In this document: in pieces, positions 1-10,332 of the stretch
How positions within the stretch are numbered: the stretch's first letter is position 1
How the letters are laid out: the number at the start of each line of letters is the position of its first letter
From: Streptomyces capitiformicae
GTDB lineage: Bacteria; Actinomycetota; Actinomycetes; Streptomycetales; Streptomycetaceae
Direction: 5' to 3'
Assembly (NCBI RefSeq): GCF_002214185.1
Contig: NZ_CP022161.1
Span: 2,789,767-2,853,766 of the forward strand
DNA length: 64,000 nucleotides
The notes under the pieces: generated by a model
Seen by the model: the letters and a program-made list of their open reading frames with translations, nothing else
Database searches by the model: none
What the model was told of the DNA's origin: nothing
Position numbers and translations under genes: made by a program

Positions 1-112
1 CGCCGCCGGCGCACCGTACCTCGGCGGTGCACGGACGGCTCGCCTCGACCCACACGGTCGCGGACGAGCCGTCCACAAATCTCAGCAGCGGTCCCAGGCG
101 CAGCCCCGCCAT
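1..112 (-). CDS. PhoD-like alkaline phosphatase family protein (N-terminus only)
   Basis: Only the first 37 codons are in the window; the gene runs leftwards off the edge. The N-terminus reads MAGLRLGPLLRFVDGSSATV followed by WVEASRPCTAEVRC. This resembles the opening beta-sandwich of actinobacterial alkaline phosphatase D/PhoD-like proteins (R-x-GPLLR...ATVWVE). A GGAGAG ribosome site lies about 8 bases upstream of the ATG. The family contains secreted or cytoplasmic metallo-phosphoesterases, but no catalytic residue is visible in this fragment, so the assignment rests on the N-terminal pattern alone. Confidence 0.6.
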   Translation of the reverse strand, partial: MAGLRLGPLLRFVDGSSATVWVEASRPCTAEVRCAGG

Positions 113-125
113 AAGCGATCACTCT

Positions 126-160
126 CCTCCGTCGCCCCGTACGGTACGGGGCGACGGAGG
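126..160. terminator. Perfect 17-bp palindromic hairpin
   Basis: The arms 126-142 and 144-160 are perfect reverse complements, almost without a loop. The hairpin sits 32 bases after the stop of the HNH nuclease gene and just before the ribosome site of the PhoD-like gene. No U-tract follows, as is usual for Streptomyces hairpin terminators. It probably separates the two co-directional genes. Confidence 0.7.
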
Positions 161-192
161 CCGGTGGGGAGGTTCCGGGGACGGTCGGTGCG

Positions 193-837
193 TCAGCAGT
201 TCGCCAGGTAGCTGGTGAGCGCGCTCTTCTCGGCGGAGTCGACCGAGAGGCCGTAGTAGTACTTCACCTGGACCCAGGCGCGGACGTACGTGCAGCGGTA
301 CGAGCTGACCGACGGCATCCACTCGGCCGGGTCCTGGTCGCTCTTCGCCTGGTTCACGTTGTCCGTGACGGCGATGAGCTGCGGGCGGGTCAGGTCGTTG
401 GCGAAGGCCTGACGGGTGGAGCTGCTCCAACTGTCCGCGCCGGAGTCCCAGGCCTCGGCCAGCGGTACGAGGTGGTCGATGTCCAGGTCGGAGGCGGCGG
501 TCCAGGTGGCGCCGTCGTACGGGGAGTACCAGCTGCCGCTGGTGGCGGCGCAGGTGGAGCTGGTGACGACGTTCGAGCCGTCGCGCTTGAGGACCGTCTC
601 GCGGGTGTTGCAGGTGCCGCTGATGGTGATCCAGTGGTTGAACAGGTCCCGGCTGTAGCCGGTGCGGTCCTCGGTCGCCACGGTGAGGCTGGCGAGGTAG
701 CTGCGGGCGGTGGTGGCGCTCACGGGGGTCGGGAGCGCGGCGGAGGCCGTCGAGCCGTTGAAAAGGCCGACGGAGGCTATGAGTCCGGTAAGAGCTGCGA
801 GTATGCTGAGCCGTCGACGCGCGTAGAACTTCGGCAT
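193..837 (-). CDS. Secreted HNH endonuclease family protein (GmrSD/DUF1524-like)
   Basis: This 214-residue protein starts at an ATG preceded by GGGAG. Residues 1-35 form a signal peptide (RRR, then a hydrophobic stretch, then AxA at TASAA). The mature part carries the DUF1524/HNH pattern: DLDIDHLVPLAEAWDSGA (the His of DHLVPL is the expected general base/metal ligand), then the Asn-rich LIAVTDNVNQAKSDQDPAEW and a tyrosine-rich C-terminal stretch. Secreted members of this family in Streptomyces are thought to be extracellular nucleases. Two cysteine pairs may form disulfides. It is transcribed away from the manganese riboswitch region. A longer in-frame start (1047) would translate a 9-bp repeat tract and is rejected. 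Confidence 0.85.
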   Translation of the reverse strand: MPKFYARRRLSILAALTGLIASVGLFNGSTASAALPTPVSATTARSYLASLTVATEDRTGYSRDLFNHWITISGTCNTRETVLKRDGSNVVTSSTCAATSGSWYSPYDGATWTAASDLDIDHLVPLAEAWDSGADSWSSSTRQAFANDLTRPQLIAVTDNVNQAKSDQDPAEWMPSVSSYRCTYVRAWVQVKYYYGLSVDSAEKSALTSYLANC

Positions 838-882
838 GCGAACTCCCTTGGGGGGTGGGGATGTTGGAGCGGGGTGCGGAGG

Positions 883-927
883 TGCGGTTCGTGCGGTTCT
901 TGCGGTTCTTGCGGTTCTTGCGGTTCG
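883..927. repeat. Five tandem copies of a 9-bp unit TGCGGTTC(T/G)
   Basis: Five head-to-tail copies lie 46 bp upstream of the HNH nuclease start, between it and its probable promoter. The unit length is a multiple of three, so it stays open in an upstream extended frame, but it looks like untranslated leader. Copy number is likely to vary between strains. Confidence 0.85.
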
Positions 928-1087
928 TGTGATGAGCCGGCGAGCGATTGAAGAGTGGCCGCGCCGTATTACGGGCGCATGTGTGTTCGGTGAGAAGTTA
1001 GTGACGCGAACATGACACAACAAGGGTTCTGGCGTGACAGGTCGCAAGGGTTCCGGTGTGACGGGTCGCGTACGATGGGCGGCGCAG

Positions 1088-1237
1088 AAGGGGAGTAGCT
1101 CTTCGCCGGACCGTCGACATACTGCTCAGCTCGTCTGAGCCGGCGCCCGGAGCGGGTCCTGTGCAGGGGTCCGCCAGCGAGACCTTCGGCAAGCAGTGCA
1201 CATCCGTGCCCTACGGCACGGGTGACGTGTGCGCTGC
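1088..1237 (+). promoter_or_regulatory. yybP-ykoY (Mn2+-sensing) riboswitch
   Basis: The hallmark conserved blocks are present in order: AAGGGGAGTAG at 1088, GTCGACATAC at 1113-1122, and CCAGCGAGACCTT at 1174-1186, whose 3' CCTT pairs with the 5' AAGG. The aptamer spans about 1088-1186. It is followed by a long hairpin (1193-1202 with 1228-1237, inner stem 1204-1210 with 1215-1221) that can serve as the expression platform. The motif is established as a Mn2+ sensor that commonly precedes Mn2+ exporters, including the TMEM165/UPF0016 family encoded directly downstream. Confidence 0.9.
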
Positions 1238-1308
1238 CGTGCCGAGGTGTCGCGTCGCGTCAGCGGATGATTTCTCTCGGTGGGGCAGCCCCGACCGATT
1301 GAGGAACC

Positions 1309-1896
1309 TTGATCAGCTTCAGTGTCACGGCGCTCGTCTTCGGCGTCGTCTTCCTTGCTGAACTCCCCGACAAGACGGCTTTCGCCGGCCTCGTCCTGGG
1401 CACCCGCTACCGCGCCTCGTACGTCTTCGCCGGCGTCGCGGCGGCGTTCGCCGTGCATGTCGCGCTGGCGGTGGCGGCGGGCAGTGTCCTCACCTTGCTT
1501 CCGCGGCAGATCGTGCACGCGCTGACCGGGGTGCTGTTCCTGGGCGGCGCGGCGATGCTGCTGATGACGAAGGGCGGGGACGACGACGGCGCGGAGATCC
1601 GACGGCCCGAGGACCAGAGCTTCTGGAGGGTCTCGGGGGCGGGCTTCATGCTCATCCTCGTCGCCGAGTTCGGTGATCTGACCCAGATCATGACGGCCAA
1701 CCTCGCGGCGCGGTACGACGATCCGCTGTCCGTGGGGCTCGGGGCGGTCCTCGCGCTGTGGGCCGTGGCCGGGCTCGGCATCGTCGGGGGCAGGGCGCTG
1801 ATGAAGAGGGTGCCGCTGAAGCTCATCACGCGAATCGCGGCCGTGCTGATGGCGGGGCTCGGTGTGTGGAGTCTGTGGGAAGCCGTGACGGGATGA
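1309..1896 (+). CDS. TMEM165/GDT1 (UPF0016) family cation transporter, putative Mn2+ exporter
   Basis: This 195-residue membrane protein has about six predicted helices. It carries the two signature motifs of the family, one per repeat: an ELPDKT block at residues 18-23 and EFGDLTQ at about residue 120. The Glu/Asp residues of these motifs are believed to bind Mn2+/Ca2+ during exchange. The start is a TTG preceded by GAGG; no better ATG or GTG lies nearby. The yybP-ykoY riboswitch directly upstream indicates induction by manganese. The first motif has Leu-Pro where the family usually has x-Gly. Confidence 0.88.
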   Translation: MISFSVTALVFGVVFLAELPDKTAFAGLVLGTRYRASYVFAGVAAAFAVHVALAVAAGSVLTLLPRQIVHALTGVLFLGGAAMLLMTKGGDDDGAEIRRPEDQSFWRVSGAGFMLILVAEFGDLTQIMTANLAARYDDPLSVGLGAVLALWAVAGLGIVGGRALMKRVPLKLITRIAAVLMAGLGVWSLWEAVTG

Positions 1897-2082
1897 CGGC
1901 GGAATGAGGGAGGGGGTGGCGGGGGGCCGGTTTGTTTTGTACCGTGGAGGAACAAAGTGGCTCCCGCCCGCACTCCCTGACCGGCGGGCGGGGCCGCCTT
2001 GTCCCTTCGGGGGCGGCTCGATCTTCGGCCCCAGCCCTGCTTCCCGCGCGTCCGCCGCTCGTTCGTACCTTGGAGCCCGCCG

Positions 2083-2748
2083 ATGACGGCCACCACCGTT
2101 CTGACCGCCCGCGCCCTCCTGCTGGACATGGACGGCACCCTCGTCAATTCGGACGCCGCGGTCGAACGGGTCTGGCGACGCTGGGCCGAGCGGCACGGGC
2201 TCGAGGGCGACGACATCATGCAGGTCGTCCACGGACGCCAGGGGTACGCCACGATGGCGGTGCTCCTGCCGGACCGGCCCATGGAGCAGAACCTCGCGGA
2301 CAACGCCCGCATGCTGGCCGAGGAGACGGCCGACGTGGAGGGCGTCGTCCCGATACCCGGCGCCCCCGAGTTCCTCGCCTCCCTCGTCGCCGCCGGTGTG
2401 CCGCACGCCCTGGTGACCTCCGCGAACATCCCCCTGTCCACGGCCCGGATGGGCGCCGCCGGGCTGCCGTTGCCCGAGGTGCGCGTCACCGCCGAGTCGG
2501 TCGGCGCGAGCAAGCCGGACCCCGAGGGCTTCCTCAAGGGCGCCGCCGAACTGGGCATCGCCCCCGAGGAGTGCGCCGTCTTCGAGGACTCCGGCGCCGG
2601 GATCGAAGCGGGGCGCGCCGCGGGGATGCGGGTTGTGGGCATCGGGGAGCGGGCGCGGGCGCACGGGCCGGACGCGGTGGTTTCCGACCTTACGTCGGTG
2701 CGGGTCGAGGTTGTTGAGGGTGGCGGGATTCGGGTGCGGGTCGGCTGA
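2083..2748 (+). CDS. HAD-superfamily hydrolase (sugar-phosphatase type)
   Basis: This 221-residue soluble protein shows all four HAD motifs. Motif I is LLDMDGTLVNSD (nucleophile Asp and acid/base Asp), motif II is the Ser of LVTSAN, motif III is the Lys of SKPDPEGF, and motif IV is VFEDSGAGIEAG. The cap region between motifs I and II is helical, as in subfamily IA sugar phosphatases such as YfbT or the GPP-like enzymes. The start is the ATG at 2083, because the aligned family sequence begins there; the upstream open frame is low-complexity. Substrate cannot be told from the sequence. Confidence 0.88.
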   Translation: MTATTVLTARALLLDMDGTLVNSDAAVERVWRRWAERHGLEGDDIMQVVHGRQGYATMAVLLPDRPMEQNLADNARMLAEETADVEGVVPIPGAPEFLASLVAAGVPHALVTSANIPLSTARMGAAGLPLPEVRVTAESVGASKPDPEGFLKGAAELGIAPEECAVFEDSGAGIEAGRAAGMRVVGIGERARAHGPDAVVSDLTSVRVEVVEGGGIRVRVG

Positions 2749-3151
2749 GCGGGTTCGGTGCGGTCCGTGGGGTTCGGCAGCACCCCGAAGGGCGCCGGGC
2801 GTTGCGTTCTGCGGCGGCGTGCCACCAGCCGGGTGGGGAGGGGCCGATGACCTTGGCCGTCGGCTGGTCGGGATGGAGGCCGAGCCGTCGTAGGGCGTCG
2901 GGGTGGACGCGTACGCCGAACCAGCCGTGCCAGTGGCCGTCAGGGCCGATGCCACAGGCCAGATTCCACTGGATCTCATCCGGCGCGAAGGGCATCCAGT
3001 CGATGCCGCGGTCGCGCAGTCAAGCGCGGGTGGCTGCCATCGGGGTCGGGCGGCCCGGCAGGTTCTCGTAGGCCGCGATGGTGATCCACTTGGCGCTGGA
3101 GGTGTCCATGGCGTCCATGATGGCGGTCGTCCGCGCGGGTTTCGTAGCCAT
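2690..3151 (-). pseudogene. Small actinobacterial gene interrupted by an in-frame TGA
   Basis: An ATG at 3151 opens a frame (MATKPARTTAIMDAMDTSSA...) that runs 43 codons to a TGA at 3020-3022. The same frame then continues coding-like (LRDRGIDWMPF, WNLACGIGPDGHWHGWFGV) up to 2690. A TGG-to-TGA change (TRA-W-LRDRG) would explain the break. The 3' part overlaps the end of the HAD gene on the other strand, so the true end is uncertain. I do not recognise the family. With the integrase fragment on the far side of the haem monooxygenase gene, it looks like debris of an integrated element. Confidence 0.55.
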
Positions 3152-3218
3152 TTGTTGAGGACGGTGGCCTCGGCCCACGCCGGAGGGCGTCGGCCGAGGG
3201 GTCGCTCGTGTCGGTGGC

Positions 3219-3551
3219 TCAGCCCTCGGTCTTCGGGCCCGTCTGCTGGATGACGTCGAAGGTCCAGACGGTCGAGCCGGAGGCGGCCGGCTTGGGTCGC
3301 TCGGCGCCGGCCTCGCCGCTCTGGTGGGCCTGCTTCATCGGGCCCTCCATCCACGCCTGGAAGGCGGCCTCGTCGCGCCAGCGGGTGTAGACGAGGTAGT
3401 TGTCGGTGCCGTCGACGGGGCGGAGGAGCTCGAACCACTCGAAGCCGTCCGAGCTCTCGACCACGCCGGCGCGGGACGCGAACCGCTTCTCCAGCACCTC
3501 GCGCTGCTCGGCCGGAACCGTGAGGACGTTGATTTTTACTACGCTGGGCAC
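3219..3551 (-). CDS. MhuD-like haem-degrading monooxygenase (ABM fold)
   Basis: This 110-residue protein is close in length and pattern to Mycobacterium MhuD: MPxVVKIN...VP at the start, LEKRFASRAG...VESSDGF..F.LLRPV, then FQAWMEGPMKQAH. The residues corresponding to MhuD's haem site are present with a one-residue offset: Asn8, Trp67 and the proximal His76. The family opens haem in the cytoplasm and releases iron without a partner protein being fused. The general antibiotic-biosynthesis-monooxygenase label would also fit, but the Asn/Trp/His triad favours haem. It is flanked on both sides by mobile-element remnants and has no obvious operon partner. Confidence 0.78.
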   Translation of the reverse strand: MPSVVKINVLTVPAEQREVLEKRFASRAGVVESSDGFEWFELLRPVDGTDNYLVYTRWRDEAAFQAWMEGPMKQAHQSGEAGAERPKPAASGSTVWTFDVIQQTGPKTEG

Positions 3552-3581
3552 ATATCACCTCTTAGCAAGAGAGCGCCGGGA

Positions 3582-3911
3582 TGGCACCCTGACCTGGACG
3601 ATGTACGAGCAGTCTCTTACATCCGTCAGAGCAAGCAGCGTGAGGATGAAAGCAAGGCGAGCCCCGAAGCCCAAAGGGCCAAGTGCGAAGCCCTGATCAC
3701 GGCGAAGGGCTGGGCCATGGCCGGCCACTTCGCGGATGTGGGTAAGTCGGGTTGGGACCCGAACGTCGAGCGGCCCGAGTTCGAAGAGATGATGGCCGCC
3801 GTTCGCGCTGGTCACGTGGACGCTGTAGTCATAAAGGCGAGTAGCGCCCCTACCGCGAACGGCGTGCGTAAGTGGCGGAGCCCCGGCAGCAGACTCGTAA
3901 GTATGAAGTGA
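3582..3911 (+). pseudogene. Remnant of a large serine recombinase (phage/ICE integrase)
   Basis: The frame reads VSYIRQSKQREDESKASPEA then QRAKCEALITAKGWAMAGHF and later RPEFEEMMAAVRAGHVDAVV. This is the N-terminal resolvase domain of a large serine integrase, with the catalytic Ser in YIRQS. The similarity stops near position 3838, and no recombinase C-terminal or zinc-ribbon domain follows. No ATG, GTG or TTG is available in frame at the natural N-terminus. It is therefore broken at both ends and is presumably a scar of an excised or decayed integrative element. Confidence 0.8.
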
Positions 3912-4051
3912 TGATGCACGTTCGCCGGGTACGTCAGGGCAAGGTCACGCACCTGACCCTGTGGTTCGCGCTGGATGAGCCCCGTACTCGCCGCATCCCT
4001 GATCGCGCCGTGACATGCCGTGCGTGCGCGGAGGCTGAGCAATCGCGCTGA
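3911..4051 (+). CDS. Small 46-residue protein of the integrated-element remnant
   Basis: An ATG overlapping the stop of the integrase remnant (TGATG arrangement) starts MMHVRRVRQGKVTHLTLWFA, followed by LDEPRTRRIPDRAVTCRACA. The basic, compact sequence with a CRAC motif resembles small accessory proteins of actinobacterial phages and integrative plasmids, but I cannot name a family. It may be a surviving cargo gene or a fragment of a longer one. No ribosome site stands out. Confidence 0.4.
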   Translation: MMHVRRVRQGKVTHLTLWFALDEPRTRRIPDRAVTCRACAEAEQSR

Positions 4052-4175
4052 GGCGCCCCAACAGGCCCCGTACCCACCTCACTGGTGCAGGGCTGTTGAC
4101 CCCGTCGGCCGACCCCGCCCGTCGACCGCGAGGAGCGGCGAACGGCGGAGGGGGCCTCGGGCGCCGCCGCTCGGG

Positions 4176-5237
4176 TCACGGTTCCTTCGTCTCGGACTCC
4201 AGTTGGGCGCGGGTGGTGAGGCCGTAGACGCCTCGCTCGTCCTTGTCCTCGGGGATGCTGCGGTTGATCTGGTAGGCGATGACGGCCTGTTCGACCTGGG
4301 TGTCGAAGCTCTCGTCGATGTCGCCGTTGTAGATGCCCAACTGGCGTAGCCGGAGCTGGAGTTCGGTGACTTCGGGGTCCTCGTCGCCCAGGCGGAGCGT
4401 CTTGGGCGCCATGGCCCGTTTGCCCGCATCCTCCTCCACGCCGGAGGCCGACGCTCGTCCCGAGGCGCCGGCGCTGGGCGCGCTCTGCGTCGGGGAGGCG
4501 GACGTGGACGGCGAGGGTGAGGCGGACGTCTGTGAGGGCGACGGGGACGGGCTCTTGGTGGGGCTCGGCGGCGGAGCGCTGATCGGTGGCGCCGGGGCGT
4601 GTGCCTCGCTCCCGGCCTCCCCGGTGGGTTCCACCGGCGTCGAGTCCCCGTCGGGCGAGGTGTCCGGGGCGCTCGCCCGTACGTCGTCCGGCAGTGCGCT
4701 GCTCCGCTTGGGGGCATCGTAGGAGAAGAGCGCGCTCGCCAGTCCCGCGGCGGCCATCACGCCCGCGGCGGCGGTTCCTGCCAGGGCGACGACGAGTGCC
4801 TTAGGGCGTCGTCGCCGTCCCCGCGGAGGCCGCGCCGGAGGGGAGGCCGGAGGGAAAGGGATGGTCGGACGGGGGCGCTGCCCCTGCTCCTGGAAGAGGC
4901 GTACGTCGGCCGCGTCCGGCTTTGTCGCGGTCATGGGCGTGGCCACCCGCATGGCGAGCGTCTCGGCGTGGTCGGGCGCCGTTCTGCTCGGGCTGGGCTC
5001 CACGCGTCGCAGCTGAATCGTTAATGCTTCAGGTTTCTCGTCGGTCGCCGGCTCGTCGCCCAGTTCCACATACGGCCGGATCCGGAGTGGGTCGAAGTCC
5101 TCCGCGGCCGCCGCCTCCGCCGTACGGGTTTCGAGGTGGGCGTCGGAGACGCGGCGGGCGCAGCCGCAGGACGGGGTGCCGTCCGAGGCTCGGGGCGCGA
5201 AGCATTCCGGGCATATATGACTGTTCGGTTCGCTCAT
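4176..5237 (-). CDS. Membrane-anchored peptidoglycan-binding protein with N-terminal zinc-ribbon-like motif
   Basis: This 353-residue protein has a GGGAGGA ribosome site directly upstream of its ATG. Order of parts: a short Cys cluster at residues 10-27 (CPEC...CGCA) that could bind zinc; an acidic and basic cytoplasmic region; one membrane helix at about residues 150-175 after an RGRRRRPK stop-transfer block; a long Pro/Ser/Thr-rich linker; and a C-terminal peptidoglycan-binding domain (LRLGDEDPEVTELQLRLRQL ... YGLTTRAQL) with the usual D-x-x-x-x-x-x-A-x-x-x-Y helix pattern. It probably senses or holds the cell wall from the membrane. Confidence 0.82.
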   Translation of the reverse strand: MSEPNSHICPECFAPRASDGTPSCGCARRVSDAHLETRTAEAAAAEDFDPLRIRPYVELGDEPATDEKPEALTIQLRRVEPSPSRTAPDHAETLAMRVATPMTATKPDAADVRLFQEQGQRPRPTIPFPPASPPARPPRGRRRRPKALVVALAGTAAAGVMAAAGLASALFSYDAPKRSSALPDDVRASAPDTSPDGDSTPVEPTGEAGSEAHAPAPPISAPPPSPTKSPSPSPSQTSASPSPSTSASPTQSAPSAGASGRASASGVEEDAGKRAMAPKTLRLGDEDPEVTELQLRLRQLGIYNGDIDESFDTQVEQAVIAYQINRSIPEDKDERGVYGLTTRAQLESETKEP

Positions 5238-5329
5238 GTAGTCGTCCTCCCCGTTAAGGCTCCCGAGTTTATGCAAACCGTCGCCACACAATCTCCCAGT
5301 CGCCCCAGGAATTACAGGTTCCGGTGGGG

Positions 5330-5362
5330 TTCGACAGGCCTTCGACAGGCCTTCGACAGGCC
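5330..5362. repeat. Three perfect 11-bp tandem repeats (TTCGACAGGCC)
   Basis: Three exact copies sit 95-127 bp before the start of the MFS exporter gene, in the divergent promoter region shared with the peptidoglycan-binding protein. The 11-bp period approximates one helical turn, so the repeat could be a phased protein-binding array. No regulator is identified. Confidence 0.8.
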
Positions 5363-5366
5363 ATAA

Positions 5367-8031
<2,665 letters not shown>

Positions 8032-8118
8032 GCGGCCATTGTCGCCGTTTGAAGGACGGGGTTCGGGCAACCCGGTGCGCGAGGCGGCCCGTTGGGCCGC
8101 GAGACCTGGAAGGCAATC

Positions 8119-8781
8119 ATGTCCACAGGCTTGATCATCACTATCGTGATCGTGGCGGCCGTGGTCGTTGTCGCGGCCGTCCTGACGCTGCGTACCCGTG
8201 GCGGCACCGGCGGCGGCGGATCGCTGCGGAGGCGGTTCGGGCCCGAGTACGACCGGATCGTGGCCCACCACGACGGCGACGAGAGGGCGGCCGCGCGTGC
8301 GCTCACCGAGCGGGTGAGGCGGCACGGCTCGCTGGAGAAACGGCCGCTGCGGGCGGCGGAGCGCGAACGGTACGAGGCCCGCTGGGCCGCCGCTCAGGAG
8401 CGCTTCGTCGACTCGCCGCGCGAGGCGGTCGCCGAGGCGGACCGGCTGCTCGGCGAGCTGGCCGCGGCGCGTGGCTTCCCGGACGCCGGCCGTTACGGGA
8501 CCCAGCTGGAGGCGCTGTCCGTGCACCACGCGCATCATGTGCACGGCTATCGCCGGATACATGGTGCCGCGAACGCCGCGAACGCCGCGGGCGGCTCCGC
8601 GGGTACGGAGGAGATGCGCGAGGCCATGATCGAGGCCCGCGCCCTGTTCGAGGACCTGGTGACGGCGGACCGGCGGGACACGAGGGCGGACCGCGAGGCG
8701 CGAGCGGGCCGTGACGCGGGCCCGGACCGGTCCCACCAGCTGCCATGGGCGTTCACCAGGCGTCACGCGAAGGGGAGTTGA
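8119..8781 (+). CDS. Single-pass membrane protein of unknown function
   Basis: A membrane helix occupies residues 3-25 (STGLIITIVIVAAVVVVAAV). A Gly linker and a ~185-residue charged helical domain follow, rich in Arg, Glu and Ala, with FGPEYDRIVAHHDGDERAA and YEARWAAAQERFVDSPREAV. This architecture is familiar among conserved Streptomyces membrane proteins whose downstream neighbour is a related soluble or membrane protein. Here that neighbour (from 8787) is broken. A His cluster (VHHAHHVHGY) at about residue 143 could bind metal. Function not recognised. Confidence 0.75.
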   Translation: MSTGLIITIVIVAAVVVVAAVLTLRTRGGTGGGGSLRRRFGPEYDRIVAHHDGDERAAARALTERVRRHGSLEKRPLRAAERERYEARWAAAQERFVDSPREAVAEADRLLGELAAARGFPDAGRYGTQLEALSVHHAHHVHGYRRIHGAANAANAAGGSAGTEEMREAMIEARALFEDLVTADRRDTRADREARAGRDAGPDRSHQLPWAFTRRHAKGS

Positions 8782-8969
8782 GGGGGATGACGGACGACCT
8801 GACCACCGGTAAGGCCGGTAAGGACACCACCACTCACGCTGTCGTTCGCTCAACTGGTGGAACGGCAGCGGGAACTTGCTGCTGAGACCCAGCCGTGCGA
8901 GGCGTCGAGACGCATGGCGTGTGCGGTTGTCGGGCTGATGGAATGCACGGTGACCGCGGTGTTCCTCGC

Positions 8970-9019
8970 GGAGATGTTCCCCGGGACACTCACGGGAGAT
9001 GTTCCCCGGGACACTCACG
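8970..9019. repeat. Exact 25-bp tandem duplication
   Basis: Positions 8970-8994 are repeated without mismatch at 8995-9019. As 25 is not a multiple of three, the duplication shifts the frame and brings a TGA into phase. Confidence 0.95.
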
Positions 9020-9185
9020 AGTGACCGCCTGCGCCGCGCCGCTCGCTTCGCGGGCTTGCCGGTCACCGACGGAGGCGCCGACCCGCTGCAGACCATGCTA
9101 AAGATTCAGAACGATGTGTCGTCCGTCGTCGAAGAGCTGCTGACGGAGGCGGCCGCCGAGTTGGTGGCCGAGCGAGCGGGGCTGC

Positions 9186-9231
9186 TGACAGCTGAGTGGC
9201 TGGACAAGTGACAGCTGAGTGGCTGGACAAG
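9186..9231. repeat. Exact 23-bp tandem duplication
   Basis: Positions 9186-9208 are repeated without mismatch at 9209-9231. Because the unit itself begins with TGA and is not a multiple of three, the second copy ends the open frame. Confidence 0.95.
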
Positions 9232-9379
9232 ATCGAGCGACAGAGTCCCTTCGTGGCAGCCATCCTCTGGGATGCACTGGCCCGAGGAGCGAGTACCGAC
9301 CCGGACCTTCATTGACCGCTTCCGCGACCTCGTGCGGCCGAGGGGCTGCCGCTCGAAGGTGACGCGCCTCGGCTTGCTG

Positions 9380-9796
9380 TCAGCCGCCCGGCTCATGCCT
9401 CTCGCGTCTCTCGCGCCACTCCCGCACGACCGCCTCCACGTCGTACGGCTTCAGACCCAGCGGTGGTCCCGGTGGCGGCTTGAACATCATCTCTCGGATC
9501 TTCGTGTTGATCTCGGTGATGATCTTGCGGACGACGCGTTCGGAGGGGGCCACGGCGGCTGCCGCCAGCGCGTCCTCCGCCTCTTTGCGCAGCGCCAGGG
9601 TCGGTGGCAGCACCGACATGCCCTCGCGGGCCATCTTCTGTTTGATCCACCAGAGTTCGTCGTACGTCGTGTCGTCGCCGGCGAGCGGGCGGCCGGCGCC
9701 GGGGAGGGACTTGAAGTCGCCGCGTGCCTCCGCGTCGCGGATCTGTTTGTCGACGAAGGACTCGAAGCTGACACCGGGTGGCTTTCGCTCGGTCAT
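9380..9796 (-). CDS. DUF1992 (DnaJC28-like) protein
   Basis: This 138-residue protein carries the DUF1992 signature: VDKQIRDAEARGDFKSLPGA then GRPLAGDDTTYDELWWIKQK, followed by a helical region ending in IREMMFKPPPGPPLGLKPYD. In bacteria the domain stands alone without a J-domain. A role alongside chaperones is inferred only from the eukaryotic DNAJC28 architecture. The ATG at 9796 is chosen because the conserved region starts soon after. Confidence 0.85.
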   Translation of the reverse strand: MTERKPPGVSFESFVDKQIRDAEARGDFKSLPGAGRPLAGDDTTYDELWWIKQKMAREGMSVLPPTLALRKEAEDALAAAAVAPSERVVRKIITEINTKIREMMFKPPPGPPLGLKPYDVEAVVREWRERRERHEPGG

Positions 9797-9838
9797 ACAT
9801 CCATTGTGCCGGAGGCCACACAACGGGACGAGCTGGGG

Positions 9839-9887
9839 AATTATCATGCGGCGGCGTGCGCCAAACGCGCCGTGCGCAGCGATAATT
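9839..9887. promoter_or_regulatory. Inverted repeat in the divergent DUF1992/FHA promoter region
   Basis: AATTATC (9839-9845) and GATAATT (9881-9887) are perfect arms around a GC-rich core that can itself fold. AT-rich arms stand out in this DNA. A TTGACC follows at 9891, 22 bp before the FHA gene. The repeat may be an operator for either divergent gene. Confidence 0.4.
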
Positions 9888-9912
9888 GGTGTTGACCCGT
9901 TAGGAGCGGTAC

Positions 9913-10308
9913 GTGCTCGAACTCACCATGGCCTCGGTGTCCGAGGCGGACGCCGGGGCGACGGCCGGAATGCAGATGGCCGACGCGCCCAGCGAGCCGG
10001 GCGCCATGCTCAGGGTGGGCCGGGACCGGGCGGTGTGCCGTCTCGCGACACCGGACGACTGGCTGTTCGTGTCCCGCGTTCACCTGGAGTTCCTGTGCGG
10101 CCCCGACGGCACATGGCAGGTCACCTGGCTGCGCGGCACCCACGCCGACCCCTCCTCCGAGGTCCGGCTGGCACTCCCCGGCCATCCGCCCCAGCCCCTC
10201 CCGTACGGCGGTACGGCGAAGATCCCGGCCGGCGGCTCCGGCGAGCTCGTCATCCTCGACCGCACGGCCCCGCGCAGCGTCAACGTGGGTTTCTACCACG
10301 AGCCCTGA
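9913..10308 (+). CDS. FHA-domain protein
   Basis: This 131-residue protein starts with a GTG behind AGGAG. The central part fits a forkhead-associated phosphothreonine-binding domain: RVGRDRAVCRL (the G-R strand), then FVSRVHLEFLCGPDG (the S-R-x-H core), then a weak N-x-T/G equivalent. It is a stand-alone FHA protein with no attached kinase or secretion domain, so it may act as an adaptor for Ser/Thr kinase signalling. The N-terminal 25 residues are disordered. Confidence 0.75.
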   Translation: MLELTMASVSEADAGATAGMQMADAPSEPGAMLRVGRDRAVCRLATPDDWLFVSRVHLEFLCGPDGTWQVTWLRGTHADPSSEVRLALPGHPPQPLPYGGTAKIPAGGSGELVILDRTAPRSVNVGFYHEP

Positions 10309-10332
10309 CCAGCCGAAGCCCTCTGGCCCCCC

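Larger units (their letters stand above)
8787..9315 (+). pseudogene. Decayed coding tract broken by two exact tandem duplications
   Basis: A promising ATG with a GGGGG ribosome site starts MTDDLTTGKAGKDTTTHAVV, six bases after the previous gene, but stops after 32 codons. Coding-like sequence continues in other frames: LVERQRELAAETQPCEASRR, then LRRAARFAGLPVTDGGADPL and VSSVVEELLTEAAAELVAER. Removing one copy of a 25-bp duplication (8970-9019) joins the first two pieces. Removing one copy of a 23-bp duplication (9186-9231) extends the last to IERQSPFVAAILWDALARGA, ending at 9315. A further frame change near 8839 remains. I do not recognise the ancestral protein. Confidence 0.6.

Noticed and set aside
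1407..2825. Long minus-strand open frame across the TMEM165 and HAD genes
   Set aside because: Pro/Arg/Ser-rich composition typical of antisense frames in high-GC DNA, while both plus-strand genes carry clear family motifs.
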